Shown here: piece by piece, positions 7,800 to 16,371 of the stretch
Numbering within the stretch: the first letter of the stretch is position 1
Layout: each line of letters opens with the position of its first letter
Assembly: GCA_035551355.1 (NCBI GenBank)
Contig: DASZNF010000074.1
Span: forward strand, 1 to 55,285
Length of the DNA stretch: 55,285 nucleotides
DNA from: DATATV01 sp035551355
GTDB lineage: Bacteria; Actinomycetota; Actinomycetes; Mycobacteriales; Pseudonocardiaceae
Reading direction: 5' to 3'
Made by a program: the position numbers and the translations under genes
Notes under the pieces: model-generated
The model's database searches: none
Seen by the model: only the letters and a program-made list of their open reading frames with translations
What the model was told of the DNA's origin: nothing

Positions 7800-9850
7800 T
7801 CCGGCCTGCCCAGTTTCACCGCGCACACCTTGAATTCCGGCATCCGGCTGGTCGGGTCGAGCGCGGGATTGGTCAGCAGGTTCGCGCGCTGGGCGCCAGG
7901 AAAGTGGAACGGGAGGAACACCACGTCCGGGCGCATCGAGTCGACGCAGCGGACCGTGGCGCGTACCTCGCCCCGCCGGGAGGAGACCAGGGCCGGGCCG
8001 CCGTCGGTCAGTCCGGCGCGGGCGGCGGTGTCCGGGTGCACCTCCACATAGGCCTCGGGCACGGCGGCCAGCAGTTCGGGCACCCGGCGGGTCTGCGCGC
8101 CGGACTGGTAGTGCTGCAACACCCGGCCGGTGGTGGCCTGCAAGGGAAACTCGGCGTCCGGGGGCTCGGCCGGGCCGGTGTGGTCGACCGCGGCGAAGCG
8201 GGCTCGGCCGTCCGGATGGGCGAAGTGGTCGAGGAAGGGGCGTGGGGTGCCGGGGTGGCCGGGCGCGGGCACCGGCCAGTGCAGGGCCTCGCCCGCGGAC
8301 AGCCGGTCGTAGGAGATGCCGGAGTAGTCGGCGATGCCGCCGCGGGAGGCGGCGCCGAGTTCGGCGAACACGGTCTCCGGGTCGACCGGAAAGCGGTCGG
8401 CGGGCTGACCGAGCCGAACGGCCAGGTCGCGCAACAACTCCAGGTCGCAACGTACGCCCTCGGGTGGGGTGATCGCCCTACGTCGCAGCAGGATGCGGCC
8501 CTCCAGGTTGGTCATGGTGCCGTCCTCCTCGGCCCACTGGGTCACCGGGAACACCACATCGGCGCGGGATGCCGTCTCGGACAACACGAAATCGGCGGTG
8601 ACCAGCAGATCGAGCGCGTCGAGGCGATCGGTGACGTGCCCGGCGCGGGGCGCGGAGACCACCGGATTGCTGCCGAACAACAGCAACGCGCGGGGGCCGG
8701 CCGGGGTGCCGAGGGCGTCGAGCAGTTCGTAGGCCGAGCGGCCGGGGCCGGGCAGGGAATCCGGGTCGACGCCCCAGACTCCGGCGACGAACTCGCGGGC
8801 GGCCGGGTCGGAGATCTTGCGGTAGCCGGGCAACTGGTCGGCCTTCTGGCCGTGTTCCCGGCCGCCCTGGCCGTTGCCCTGGCCGGTCAGGCAGCCGAAA
8901 CCGGAACCCTCGCGGCCGGGCAGACCGAGCGCGAGGGCCAGGTTGATCCAGCCGCCGACCATGGCCACGCCGGAGGCGTGCTGTTCGCTGCCGCGCGCGG
9001 TGAGGATGTACGCGTTGCGGGCACTGGCAAGTAGCGCGGCGGCGCGGCGTTGGTCGGTGGCGGACACGCCGGTGACCCGTTCCGCCCGTTCCGGCCACCA
9101 GGCGGCGGCGATCCGCCAGGCCTCGTCGAAACCGTTGGTGCGCCGGGAAACGTAGTCGGTGGCCAGGTGCCCGTCGGCGACCACCGCGTGCAGGATGCCC
9201 AGGGACAGGGCCAGATCCGTGCCGGGGGCGGGGCGCAGGTGCAGGGCGGCCCGTTCGGCGGTCGGGGTGCGGCGGGGGTCGACCACGATCAGGCGGGCGT
9301 CACTGAGATGGGAGACGAACGGGGGCATGGTCTCGGCCGGGTTGCCACCGGCCAGCAGCACCACGTCGGCCTCGTCCAGATCGGTGACCGGGAACGGCAT
9401 GCCGCGATCCATCCCGAACGCGGCGATGCCGGCGGCCGCGGCCGAGGACATGCAGAACCGGCCGTTGTAGTCGATCTGCGCGGTGCCCAGCGCGACCCGG
9501 GCGAATTTGCCGAGCAGATAGGCCTTTTCGTTGGTCAGCCCGCCGCCGCCGAACACCGCGACCGCGTCCCGGCCGTGCGCCGCCTGGATTTCGGCGATCC
9601 GCCGGGCGGTGAAGTCCAGCGCCTCGCCCCAGCTCGCCGGGCGGAGTTCGCCGTCGACGCGCAGCAACGGGGTGGTCAGCCGGGTGCGGTTGGTGAGCAG
9701 TTCGCCCGCGGTCCAGCCCTTCTGGCACAGGCCGCCGCGGTTGGTCGGGAACTCGCGAGGCTGGACTTCGTTGCCGGTCAACGACATTCCGCACTGCAAC
9801 GCGCAGTATGGACAATGCGTGTCGACGGCGCGGACGGCGGTGCTGGTCAT
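7796..9850 (-). CDS. nasC: Assimilatory nitrate reductase catalytic subunit (molybdopterin oxidoreductase)
   Basis: 684 residues. Cysteines at 13, 16, 20 and 42 (CPYCALQC and GGLCQKGW) form the N-terminal [4Fe-4S] site. The rest is a bis-MGD molybdopterin oxidoreductase with the C-terminal dinucleotide-binding domain (LQATTGRVLQHYQSG region). No Tat signal is present, consistent with a cytoplasmic assimilatory enzyme reducing nitrate to nitrite. Symbol follows Bacillus usage; Streptomyces literature calls the equivalent nasA. It lacks the extra C-terminal BFD domain of some nitrate reductases, which is supplied by the overlapping flavoprotein gene. Its leader holds the conserved promoter element also seen at narK. 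A formate dehydrogenase identity is less likely in this neighbourhood. Confidence 0.92.
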   Translation of the reverse strand: MTSTAVRAVDTHCPYCALQCGMSLTGNEVQPREFPTNRGGLCQKGWTAGELLTNRTRLTTPLLRVDGELRPASWGEALDFTARRIAEIQAAHGRDAVAVFGGGGLTNEKAYLLGKFARVALGTAQIDYNGRFCMSSAAAAGIAAFGMDRGMPFPVTDLDEADVVLLAGGNPAETMPPFVSHLSDARLIVVDPRRTPTAERAALHLRPAPGTDLALSLGILHAVVADGHLATDYVSRRTNGFDEAWRIAAAWWPERAERVTGVSATDQRRAAALLASARNAYILTARGSEQHASGVAMVGGWINLALALGLPGREGSGFGCLTGQGNGQGGREHGQKADQLPGYRKISDPAAREFVAGVWGVDPDSLPGPGRSAYELLDALGTPAGPRALLLFGSNPVVSAPRAGHVTDRLDALDLLVTADFVLSETASRADVVFPVTQWAEEDGTMTNLEGRILLRRRAITPPEGVRCDLELLRDLAVRLGQPADRFPVDPETVFAELGAASRGGIADYSGISYDRLSAGEALHWPVPAPGHPGTPRPFLDHFAHPDGRARFAAVDHTGPAEPPDAEFPLQATTGRVLQHYQSGAQTRRVPELLAAVPEAYVEVHPDTAARAGLTDGGPALVSSRRGEVRATVRCVDSMRPDVVFLPFHFPGAQRANLLTNPALDPTSRMPEFKVCAVKLGRPE

Positions 9851-9887
9851 CCCACCTCCGCGCGCCGGGCCGACTGTCTCGACGTCG

Positions 9888-9910
9888 ACGCTAGGAAGCG
9901 GTTGTTACCC
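9888..9910 (-). promoter_or_regulatory. Nitrate reductase promoter: -10 TAGCGT with conserved element shared with narK
   Basis: Minus-strand TAGCGT (9893-9888) fits TAnnnT and is preceded by GGGTAACAACCGCTTCC, which matches the narK element in all but a few positions. A weak GlnR-like pair TTCGC-6 nt-GAAAC lies further upstream at 9925-9940. Confidence 0.5.
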
Positions 9911-9981
9911 GGGCATGGCCCCGTGTTTCACGCGGGCGAACTTGCCTGCGCAGTGCGGCGGCTGGTGCGGTGAGCGGAGTT

Positions 9982-10779
9982 TTACAACAGCGCGGTGATC
10001 TGGTGGGCGGCGTGTTCCAGGCCGCGCAGCGAGCGCGGGGTGGAGTGCGGGTGCAGCGCGTGCACGGCCAGCCGGAACAGCAGCGCCCGCAGCAACGCCT
10101 GCGGCCACTCCGGCAGGTGGGTCCAGCGGCGCAGGATGCCGTCGTCGGCGCCGCCCCAGGCCAGCGCGTCCACCACGACCACCGCGGCCGCCCATTCGGC
10201 GGGGCGCCAGTAGGGCACGAAATCGGTGATGGCGGGCGCTTCCACGCCGTCGAACAGCACGGTGCCGAACAGATCGCCGTGCACCACCTGGGAGCGCAGC
10301 GCGGTGTCCCGGCGGGAACCGGACAGCACGTCGAACAGGCGGCCGCCCAGCTCCGGGTTCAGCTGGGTCTCTTCCTCACCCCAGGCGACCCGGTCAGCGG
10401 TGGCGAACACGTCCCGGCGGGCGGAGATGAACCGCGGCCGGGGCAGGCCCGCGGTGGCCTGGTGCAGCCGCACCGCCACGGACACCACGTCGTCGTGCCG
10501 GGGCTCGGCCTGACCGGGCACCAGCCGGGTGGCGGCCCAGCCGCCGACCACCCAGCGGCCGTCGGTGGACCGCAGCGGCCGGGCGACGCGCACCTTGTCC
10601 ACGGACAGCGCGTCCATGGTCTGCGCGACCCAGGCCGCCTGGGCCGGGTTGGTGGCCGGCCGCAGCGCGGCCTCGCCGGCCCGCCAGAGCGGCCCGGCGC
10701 CGATCAGCTCCGGCTCCAGGTTGCGGGCGCCGAACGCGGCCAGCACATGCGTCGGCGGCGGCTCGAAAGCAGCGCTCAC
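9982..10779 (-). CDS. TIGR02569 family protein (APH/kinase-like fold, actinobacteria-specific)
   Basis: 265 residues. The protein has the pattern of the actinobacterial TIGR02569 family: an N-terminal lobe, then VVHGDLFGTVLFDG (about 190), which resembles the catalytic HGD loop of aminoglycoside-phosphotransferase-like kinases, and ITDFVPYWRPAEWAAAV in place of the usual metal-binding DP segment. Substrate unknown. It is downstream of moeZ on the same strand, separated by 189 nt that contain a strong hairpin, so it may have its own promoter. The same neighbourhood (Rv3205c next to moeZ Rv3206c) exists in Mycobacterium. I do not assign a drug-resistance role. Confidence 0.8.
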   Translation of the reverse strand: MSAAFEPPPTHVLAAFGARNLEPELIGAGPLWRAGEAALRPATNPAQAAWVAQTMDALSVDKVRVARPLRSTDGRWVVGGWAATRLVPGQAEPRHDDVVSVAVRLHQATAGLPRPRFISARRDVFATADRVAWGEEETQLNPELGGRLFDVLSGSRRDTALRSQVVHGDLFGTVLFDGVEAPAITDFVPYWRPAEWAAAVVVVDALAWGGADDGILRRWTHLPEWPQALLRALLFRLAVHALHPHSTPRSLRGLEHAAHQITALL

Positions 10780-10908
10780 GAGCCCACCTCGCTTCGCCGC
10801 GCGAGTCCACAGGCCGGCACTTCTGTGGTCGGGTGTTCGCCCGCAAGCTCGCTCACGAGCCGGAACGCTACCGCTATTGGTTCCGACAACCGAGCAGGAC
10901 GCGCGTCC

Positions 10909-10964
10909 CGGGCGCGGATACCGCTTTCGACCTCGGCATCCGCGCCCGTTTCGGGCCTTTTTTT
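10909..10964 (+). terminator. Two-hairpin terminator ending in T7, oriented on the plus strand
   Basis: An 11-bp stem CGGGCGCGGAT/ATCCGCGCCCG (10909-10919 with 10938-10948) is followed by a short GCCCG-ttt-CGGGC hairpin (10944-10956) and seven T (10958-10964). The T run is on the plus strand, but both flanking genes are minus-strand. It may act bidirectionally after moeZ, or end an unannotated plus-strand transcript. Confidence 0.7.
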
Positions 10965-10968
10965 GCGA

Positions 10969-12129
10969 TCAGTAGGTCGGCAGGCTCGGGTCGACCTGCT
11001 GGGCCCAGGCCAGCACTCCGCCGCCCACGTGCACGGCGTCGCCGAAACCGGCCTTGTGCAGCGCGGACAGTGCCTCGGCCGAGCGCGCGCCGGACTTGCA
11101 GTGCAGCACGATCGGCTTGTCCTGGGGCAGTTCGGACAGCGCCTCACCGGAGAGAATGCGGTCCTTGGGGATGAGCACCGAGCCGGGGATGCGCACGATC
11201 TCGTACTCGTGCGGCTCCCGCACGTCCACCAGCAGGAAGTTCTCGTGCTGGTCGATCTTCTGCTTGAGCTCCAGCGGGGTGATGGTGTGCCCGGCGGCCG
11301 CGCTGGTCGCGTCCTCGGACACCACGCCGCAGAACGCGTCGTAGTCGATCAGCTCGGTGACCTTCTCGCCGGCCGGGTCCTTGCGGATCTTGATGGTCCG
11401 GTAGGTCATCTCCAGCGCGTCGTAGACCATCAGGCGGCCCAGCAGGGTCTCGCCGATACCGGTGATCAGCTTGATCGCCTCGGTCACCATGATCGAGCCG
11501 ATGGACGCGCACAGCACGCCCAGCACGCCGCCCTCGGCGCAGGAGGGAACCATGCCGGGAGGGGGCGGCTCGGGGTAGAGGTCGCGGTACTGCGGGCCGT
11601 GCTCCTCCCAGAACACGCTGACCTGACCCTCGAACCGGAAGATCGAGCCCCACACGTACGGCTTGCCCAGCAGCACGGCGGCGTCGTTGACCAGGTAGCG
11701 GGTGGCGAAGTTGTCGGTGCCGTCCAGGATCAGGTCGTAGTCACCGAACACGTCCAGCGCGTTCTCGCTGGACAGGTGCACCTGGTGCAGGTTGACCTTG
11801 ACGAACGGGTTGATCTCGGCGATCGAGTCGCGCGCCGACTCCGCCTTGGGGCGGCCCACGTCGGACTGTCCGTGGATGACCTGGCGCTGCAGGTTGGACT
11901 CGTCGACCACGTCGAACTCGACGATGCCCAGCGTGCCGACCCCGGCGGCGGCCAGGTAGAGCAGGGCGGGAGAGCCGAGACCGCCCGCGCCGACCACCAG
12001 GACCTTCGCGTTCTTCAGCCGTTTCTGACCGTCCATCCCGACGTCCGGGATGATCAGGTGCCGGCTGTACCGCGCGACCTCCTCCTTGGTCAGCTCCGCG
12101 GCTGGCTCGACGAGCGGCGGAAGGGGCAT
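10969..12129 (-). CDS. moeZ: Adenylyltransferase/sulfurtransferase MoeZ (MoeB-rhodanese fusion)
   Basis: 386 residues from the ATG at 12129-12127, chosen because GGAGG lies 5 nt upstream and homologues start at this position; an 11-residue longer in-frame start (12162) lacks such a site. The N-terminal ThiF/MoeB domain has GAGGLGS (47-53) and the YVWGSIFRFEGQ region. The C-terminal rhodanese domain has the active-site cysteine in CKSGARS (about 344). MoeZ adenylates the C-terminal glycine of small sulfur carriers (MoaD, CysO, ThiS types) and loads sulfur, serving molybdopterin, cysteine and thiocarboxylate pathways. This is relevant to the molybdenum-dependent nitrate reductase nearby, although it is not in that operon. 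It is co-directional with the DUF3152 gene upstream. Confidence 0.95.
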   Translation of the reverse strand: MPLPPLVEPAAELTKEEVARYSRHLIIPDVGMDGQKRLKNAKVLVVGAGGLGSPALLYLAAAGVGTLGIVEFDVVDESNLQRQVIHGQSDVGRPKAESARDSIAEINPFVKVNLHQVHLSSENALDVFGDYDLILDGTDNFATRYLVNDAAVLLGKPYVWGSIFRFEGQVSVFWEEHGPQYRDLYPEPPPPGMVPSCAEGGVLGVLCASIGSIMVTEAIKLITGIGETLLGRLMVYDALEMTYRTIKIRKDPAGEKVTELIDYDAFCGVVSEDATSAAAGHTITPLELKQKIDQHENFLLVDVREPHEYEIVRIPGSVLIPKDRILSGEALSELPQDKPIVLHCKSGARSAEALSALHKAGFGDAVHVGGGVLAWAQQVDPSLPTY

Positions 12130-12251
12130 CGAGGCCTCCGTTGTCGTGTTGGTGCCGGGCACACCCGGTGGGGCCGGACGTGCTCGATTGTCCTACTCAT
12201 CGGCAACAACCGGCCCGGGCCCGGTCTTCCCGTTCCCAGGATGTGGTCGGT

Positions 12252-13301
12252 TCAGCCGGGTGGGTTGTCCGGCGAGTAGCTGCCGCCCTGCGGGTAGGGC
12301 CAGGCGTTGACCCGGCACACCCTGCCGTCCCGCTGCACCTGGCCGCGGTTGGCCGGCTGCGGGTCGTTGACGTCGTAGACGTAGTCGTCGGCCACGCCGA
12401 AGGTCTGCTCCATCATCACCGGTGCCAGCCCGCCGTTGGTGGCGCACCCCACATGGTGGTTGCCGAACACGTGGCCCACCTCGTGGTTGATGGCGTACTC
12501 CCGGTACAGGCCGAGATCGCCGTCGAAGGCCAGTGCGCCGCGCACCCAGCGGGCCACGTTGATGACCACCTGCTGGGTGGACAGCAGCCAGCAGGAGCCC
12601 TCGTACTGGATCTGGAAGCCGCACAGGTCCGGCCGGTGGTCGGTGTTCGAGGTGGTCAGCGCGATGGTGAAGTCCGGGTCGGCGAAACTGGAATCGACCC
12701 ACTGCAGGTCGATCGAGCCGCCGGCGATCCAGCTGCGCGAGTCGTCCAGGATCGCGTTGACCGTCTTGGCGAACGCGTCGTCGCCGGCGTAGACCGAGGC
12801 ATCGATGCCGTCCTCGACGGCGATCCGGTAGTGGTAGACCCGCCCGCCCGGCTTGCCCACCACCGGCCCGGTGCCCGGCAGTACCCGCCAGGTGCCCGCA
12901 CCGGCCTGCGGATACGCGCCACCGCCGGGCAGCACTGCGGTGCCGGTGGTCAGGTTGACCGGGGTGGCCGAGCCCTCGGTGACCACCGGCGCGGTGGCCG
13001 GGCCGGACGCGGCGCTCGTGTCGCCCAGCGGGGAACCGGTGCGGGTGATGTTGAGCAGCACCAGCACGGTCACCACGACCAGCAGCGGCACCGCGTACAC
13101 CCGCCAGCCGTACCGGAAACGCCTGCGGGGCCTGGGCAGCGGCCGAATCCCGGAGTGCTCCGCGTCCGGTTTCCAGGACGCGGCCAGTGGCTCGGCGTCG
13201 GTGCGCCGCTCGCCCCGGACGTAGCGCTGTTCACCGCGAATGGAGAGGTCGGTCCGGGTCGAGGACACGGCATCGGACGAACGGGGTGGCTTCTTCGTCA
13301 C
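12252..13301 (-). CDS. DUF3152 protein, membrane-anchored putative metzincin-like metallopeptidase
   Basis: 349 residues: a charged cytoplasmic N-terminus (1-65), one membrane segment (about 69-85), a low-complexity Ala/Thr/Pro linker, then a conserved extracellular domain. The domain has HEVGHVFGNHH starting at residue 273, a zinc-metallopeptidase HExxHxxGxxH motif, followed by an MME segment like a Met-turn. Cysteines in the domain suggest an exported disulfide-bonded protein. DUF3152 is found across actinobacteria beside moeZ (Rv3207c in M. tuberculosis). No substrate is known. The gene is the second in the minus-strand run hydrolase-DUF3152-moeZ. Confidence 0.9.
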   Translation of the reverse strand: MTKKPPRSSDAVSSTRTDLSIRGEQRYVRGERRTDAEPLAASWKPDAEHSGIRPLPRPRRRFRYGWRVYAVPLLVVVTVLVLLNITRTGSPLGDTSAASGPATAPVVTEGSATPVNLTTGTAVLPGGGAYPQAGAGTWRVLPGTGPVVGKPGGRVYHYRIAVEDGIDASVYAGDDAFAKTVNAILDDSRSWIAGGSIDLQWVDSSFADPDFTIALTTSNTDHRPDLCGFQIQYEGSCWLLSTQQVVINVARWVRGALAFDGDLGLYREYAINHEVGHVFGNHHVGCATNGGLAPVMMEQTFGVADDYVYDVNDPQPANRGQVQRDGRVCRVNAWPYPQGGSYSPDNPPG

Positions 13302-13437
13302 CTCGCGGTGTCCTCTCCAGGCCGGCTGTCCACGGGCAGTCAGCGTGCCACACGCCGGTCATTACGACACCTGGCGAAGCGAAAGCGACCCGGTGTGGGG
13401 GAACGGTTTTCGCGCTGATTGGCCGAGAACGGGCAAT

Positions 13438-14436
13438 TCACCACTCGCCCGTGGCGGCCGCCTCCCACATGCTCAGGGTGGCCCTGGCCACAGTGGCCGG
13501 GCGCTCCATCATGGCCACGTGCCCGGTGTTGGGCAGCACCAGCAGCCGGGCGTTGGGCAGCGCGCTGGCCGTGCGGGGCGCCTTGCGCACGCTGACCAGC
13601 CGGTCCTGCGCGCCCCAGACCACCAGGGCGGGGGCCAGCACCCTGCGGGCCACCGCCCACAGCGAGCCGCGGCCGAAGGTCATCCAGGCCCGGAACAGCG
13701 AGGTGGTGGCCATGCCCAGCGCGGGCCCGGCCCAGGGCTGGCCGACCCGCTCCTCGAACTCCTCGATGGCCAGGTCGATGCGGCTCTGGGAGACCTTGTC
13801 CGGCTCGGCGAAGCACAGCCGCAGCATCTGGTCGGCCCGCTCGGCCGAACTGGTGGCGGCGATGGCCCGGCGGGCCCGGCGGCCGATCACCGGCAGGTAG
13901 GCCAGCGGCAGCCGGGGATCGGACAGCCTGCGCACGCTCGGGCGCAGATCGGGCACGGCCGGGGAGATCAGGGTGAGGGTGCGCACCAGATCCGGTCGGC
14001 CCGCGGCGACGAGCAGCGAGATCGCGCCGCCCATCGAGTTGCCGACCAGGTGCACCGGGCCGCCGCCGGCCACCTCGGTGATGACGCCGACAACGATGTC
14101 GGCCAGATCGGTCAGTTCCTGCCGGGCGCGGGAGTGCGGGCGGGAGCGGCCGAAGCCGGGCAGGTCCACCGCGACCCCCGGCGACCGGCCGGCGAGCTGA
14201 CCGGCCAACTCGGTCCAGTTGGTGGCCGAACCGCCGAGGCCGTGCACGTAGACCGCGGGCACGCCGTCGTCCGGACCAGGGGTTTCCCGTAGGTACAACG
14301 TCTTTCCGCGCAGTCGCACCTCCCGGCCGGGCCAGGGGTCAATCGGGTCGGCGAGCGGGGGCAACGGGTCGGTGGACAGCGGCACCCTGGTCAACAGCGG
14401 CCGAGCGGGTGCGGCGGTCGAACGCAGCACGGTCAT
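13438..14436 (-). CDS. Alpha/beta hydrolase
   Basis: 332 residues. Oxyanion segment YVHGLGGSATNW (about 77), nucleophile elbow GNSMGG (about 148-153), acid in GAQDRLVS (about 275) and histidine in NTGHVAMME (about 305) give a complete Ser-Asp-His triad. It belongs to the broad esterase/haloperoxidase-like group; the substrate is not predictable. No signal peptide is evident. The start codon has only AGGA directly adjacent, so a somewhat shorter start is possible. It is divergent from the TetR gene at 14627, across 190 nt. Confidence 0.85.
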   Translation of the reverse strand: MTVLRSTAAPARPLLTRVPLSTDPLPPLADPIDPWPGREVRLRGKTLYLRETPGPDDGVPAVYVHGLGGSATNWTELAGQLAGRSPGVAVDLPGFGRSRPHSRARQELTDLADIVVGVITEVAGGGPVHLVGNSMGGAISLLVAAGRPDLVRTLTLISPAVPDLRPSVRRLSDPRLPLAYLPVIGRRARRAIAATSSAERADQMLRLCFAEPDKVSQSRIDLAIEEFEERVGQPWAGPALGMATTSLFRAWMTFGRGSLWAVARRVLAPALVVWGAQDRLVSVRKAPRTASALPNARLLVLPNTGHVAMMERPATVARATLSMWEAAATGEW

Positions 14437-14626
14437 TCCTCAAGGATGCGTCCGACCAGCCGAATCGCGCGACCAACCGGCGCACAACCGAATGAGAACG
14501 TTGTCACAGTAACCATCCGAGACCCACCACAAGGACTAACAGCCAGTGACTACCCACGAGTAAGGTCGGTTGAGACCGCGCGGCAATCCTGTGCGGCAGG
14601 TCGACAAGTCGGAGCCGGAGGACGCC

Positions 14627-15262
14627 ATGACCGATACCGTGCAGCAGGCCGGAGTGCCCGCCGGCCGGGGTGTGCGGTTGCCGCGTACCGCCCGCCGGGC
14701 GCAACTGCTCGCCGCGGCGCAGGACGTGTTCGTGGCGAACGGGTACCACGCGGCCGCGATGGACGAGATCGCCGAACGCGCCGGGGTCAGCAAGCCCGTG
14801 CTGTACCAGCACTTCCCGGGGAAACTGGAGCTGTACCTGGCGTTGCTGGAGACGCACGTCGACGAGCTGGTCAACCGGGTGCGCACGGCCATGGCCTCCA
14901 CCAACGACAACAAGCTGCGGGTGCGGGCCACGGTCGGCGCGTTCTACGACTTCGTGGACAGCGAAGGCCAGGCCTACCGGATGGTGTTCGAGTCCGATCT
15001 GCGCGGCGAGCCGGCGGTGGCCGACGCGGTGGAGCGGGCGACCGAGGCGTCGGTTGAGGCGATCACCGAGACCATCACCGCCGACGCGGGCCTGTCCGAG
15101 TCCCAGGCCCGGCTGCTGGCCGTCGGCCTGGTCGGGCTGAGCCAGGTCAGCGCGCGGGCCTGGCTGGACGCGGACCGGCAGCCGAGCAAGGACGAGGCGG
15201 TCGCGCTGATCTCCACCCTGGCCTGGCGCGGCATCGGCGGCGGGTTCCCGCTGCAGCACTGA
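14627..15262 (+). CDS. TetR/AcrR family transcriptional regulator
   Basis: 211 residues from the ATG preceded by GGAGCCGGAGGA; a 19-codon longer frame exists but lacks a ribosome site. Residues about 20-65 are the TetR helix-turn-helix (AERAGVSKPVLYQHFPGKLELY). The C-terminal ligand domain has no recognisable effector signature. Position between the hydrolase and the downstream genes matches Rv3208 in M. tuberculosis. It is closed at its 3' side by a strong 16-bp hairpin. Probable target is the divergent hydrolase promoter and its own. Confidence 0.92.
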   Translation: MTDTVQQAGVPAGRGVRLPRTARRAQLLAAAQDVFVANGYHAAAMDEIAERAGVSKPVLYQHFPGKLELYLALLETHVDELVNRVRTAMASTNDNKLRVRATVGAFYDFVDSEGQAYRMVFESDLRGEPAVADAVERATEASVEAITETITADAGLSESQARLLAVGLVGLSQVSARAWLDADRQPSKDEAVALISTLAWRGIGGGFPLQH

Positions 15263-15300
15263 GTTCCGGCCGCGGCGCCGGGTTTCCGCCGCTGACACCC

Positions 15301-15341
15301 CTGTGGCCGGGGCGTCTCCCCGTGGGACGCCCCGGCCACAG
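15301..15341. terminator. Bidirectional terminator-type hairpin, 16-bp perfect stem
   Basis: CTGTGGCCGGGGCGTC (15301-15316) pairs perfectly with 15326-15341 across a 9-nt loop, between the convergent TetR (+) and diiron (-) genes. There is no T tract, which is usual for actinomycetes. Confidence 0.85.
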
Positions 15342-15358
15342 CGGTCAGCAAGCGCGGG

Positions 15359-16270
15359 TCAGCGCTTGAGCAGGTGGGAATGGCGCCAGTGGTGCATGCC
15401 CGGGGCGCCGACCAGGCCGGCCTCGTTCAGGAAGGACATGATCCGCTCGCCGGCCCAGCGCAGCGTCTCCTGGTAGTGCGGGTTGTGCATGGCCACCGAC
15501 CAGGCCCGCACCGGATCCAGCCCGACCGCGGTGTAGACCTTCGGGTTGATCAACGTGTGGGTGACGTGGTCGGCCACCACCGCGATCAGCCAGCGCTGGT
15601 AGTACAGCTCGGCCCGGGACAGCTTGGGCATCCCGCCGACCACCTCCTGGCGGGCGAAGGTGACGTGCCGCGCCTCCTCCAGCACGTGGATGCGGTTGAC
15701 CATGCGGATCATCGGCTGCAGCGACTCGTCGACCATGGCCTCGCGCTGCAACCGGTCCAGTAGCTCCTCGACCACCAGCACCGAGCCGTAGAGGGCGGGG
15801 CCGTAGCCGAGGACGGGCAGCAGCCGGCCCAGCCGGTGCACCGACTTGCGCGGCCCGTAGGCGGGCGCGCCGAAGTTGGCGATGGCCTTGCCGAACATGG
15901 TGGAGTGGCGGCACTCGTCGGCGATCTCGGTCAGCGCGTACTGCACGTGCGCGGTGGTCGGGTCGCCGTTGTAGACCTCTTTGAGCAGCATCTGCATCAG
16001 CAGGACCTCGAACCACACGCCGTTGCTGGCCACGCTGGCGATCTCGTGGCGGCCCAGCTCGATGCGCTGCTCCTCGGACAACTCGTCCCACAGGTGGGTG
16101 CCGTAGAGGGAGATCCGATGTTCGGGTTGGTAGTGCTTGCCCGGCACCGGCTCGGCGGACCAGTCGATGTCCACCTCGGGGTCGTAGAACTTGTCCGCGG
16201 ACGACTTGAGCAGCCGCTCGGCGGTCTTCTCCCGGTCAGCCGCACTCGCCACCTGCACCGCTCGGCTCAT
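15359..16270 (-). CDS. AurF-type diiron oxygenase family protein
   Basis: 303 residues from the ATG at 16270-16268, which has GGGGAG 5 nt upstream; two in-frame GTGs just upstream are less well placed. Ferritin-like helical protein with two ExxH motifs, in DECRHS (about 125) and EEARHV (about 200), plus further helices carrying acid/histidine ligands (for example ADHVTHTLINP). This is the diiron pattern of the AurF N-oxygenase family (PF11583). AurF oxidises an arylamine to a nitro compound; most actinobacterial homologues have unknown substrates. It is divergent from a TetR gene with a 31-bp palindrome between them, and that TetR gene overlaps a DUF4873 gene. Probable cytoplasmic oxygenase under TetR control. 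Confidence 0.82.
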   Translation of the reverse strand: MSRAVQVASAADREKTAERLLKSSADKFYDPEVDIDWSAEPVPGKHYQPEHRISLYGTHLWDELSEEQRIELGRHEIASVASNGVWFEVLLMQMLLKEVYNGDPTTAHVQYALTEIADECRHSTMFGKAIANFGAPAYGPRKSVHRLGRLLPVLGYGPALYGSVLVVEELLDRLQREAMVDESLQPMIRMVNRIHVLEEARHVTFARQEVVGGMPKLSRAELYYQRWLIAVVADHVTHTLINPKVYTAVGLDPVRAWSVAMHNPHYQETLRWAGERIMSFLNEAGLVGAPGMHHWRHSHLLKR

Positions 16271-16289
16271 CACCACTCCCCGGTTATGT

Positions 16290-16320
16290 GCTACTTCCGG
16301 TAACTGTTACTTGTGGTAGC
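16290..16320. promoter_or_regulatory. 31-bp palindrome, probable TetR operator
   Basis: Outer arms GCTAC/GTAGC and inner GTAAC-T-GTTAC pair symmetrically about 16305; 11 of 15 positions are complementary. It lies between the divergent starts at 16270 and 16372 and overlaps a candidate -10 (TAGCGT, 16317-16322) for the tetR gene. Confidence 0.7.
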
Positions 16321-16371
16321 GTCCATTGCATGGTGCGATCTGTCAAGAGGACTCTGGGGAAAGGGGAACTC

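Noticed and set aside
9970..12279. 769-codon plus-strand open frame over TIGR02569 and moeZ
   Set aside because: Antisense shadow of conserved genes; the T7 hairpin lies inside it.
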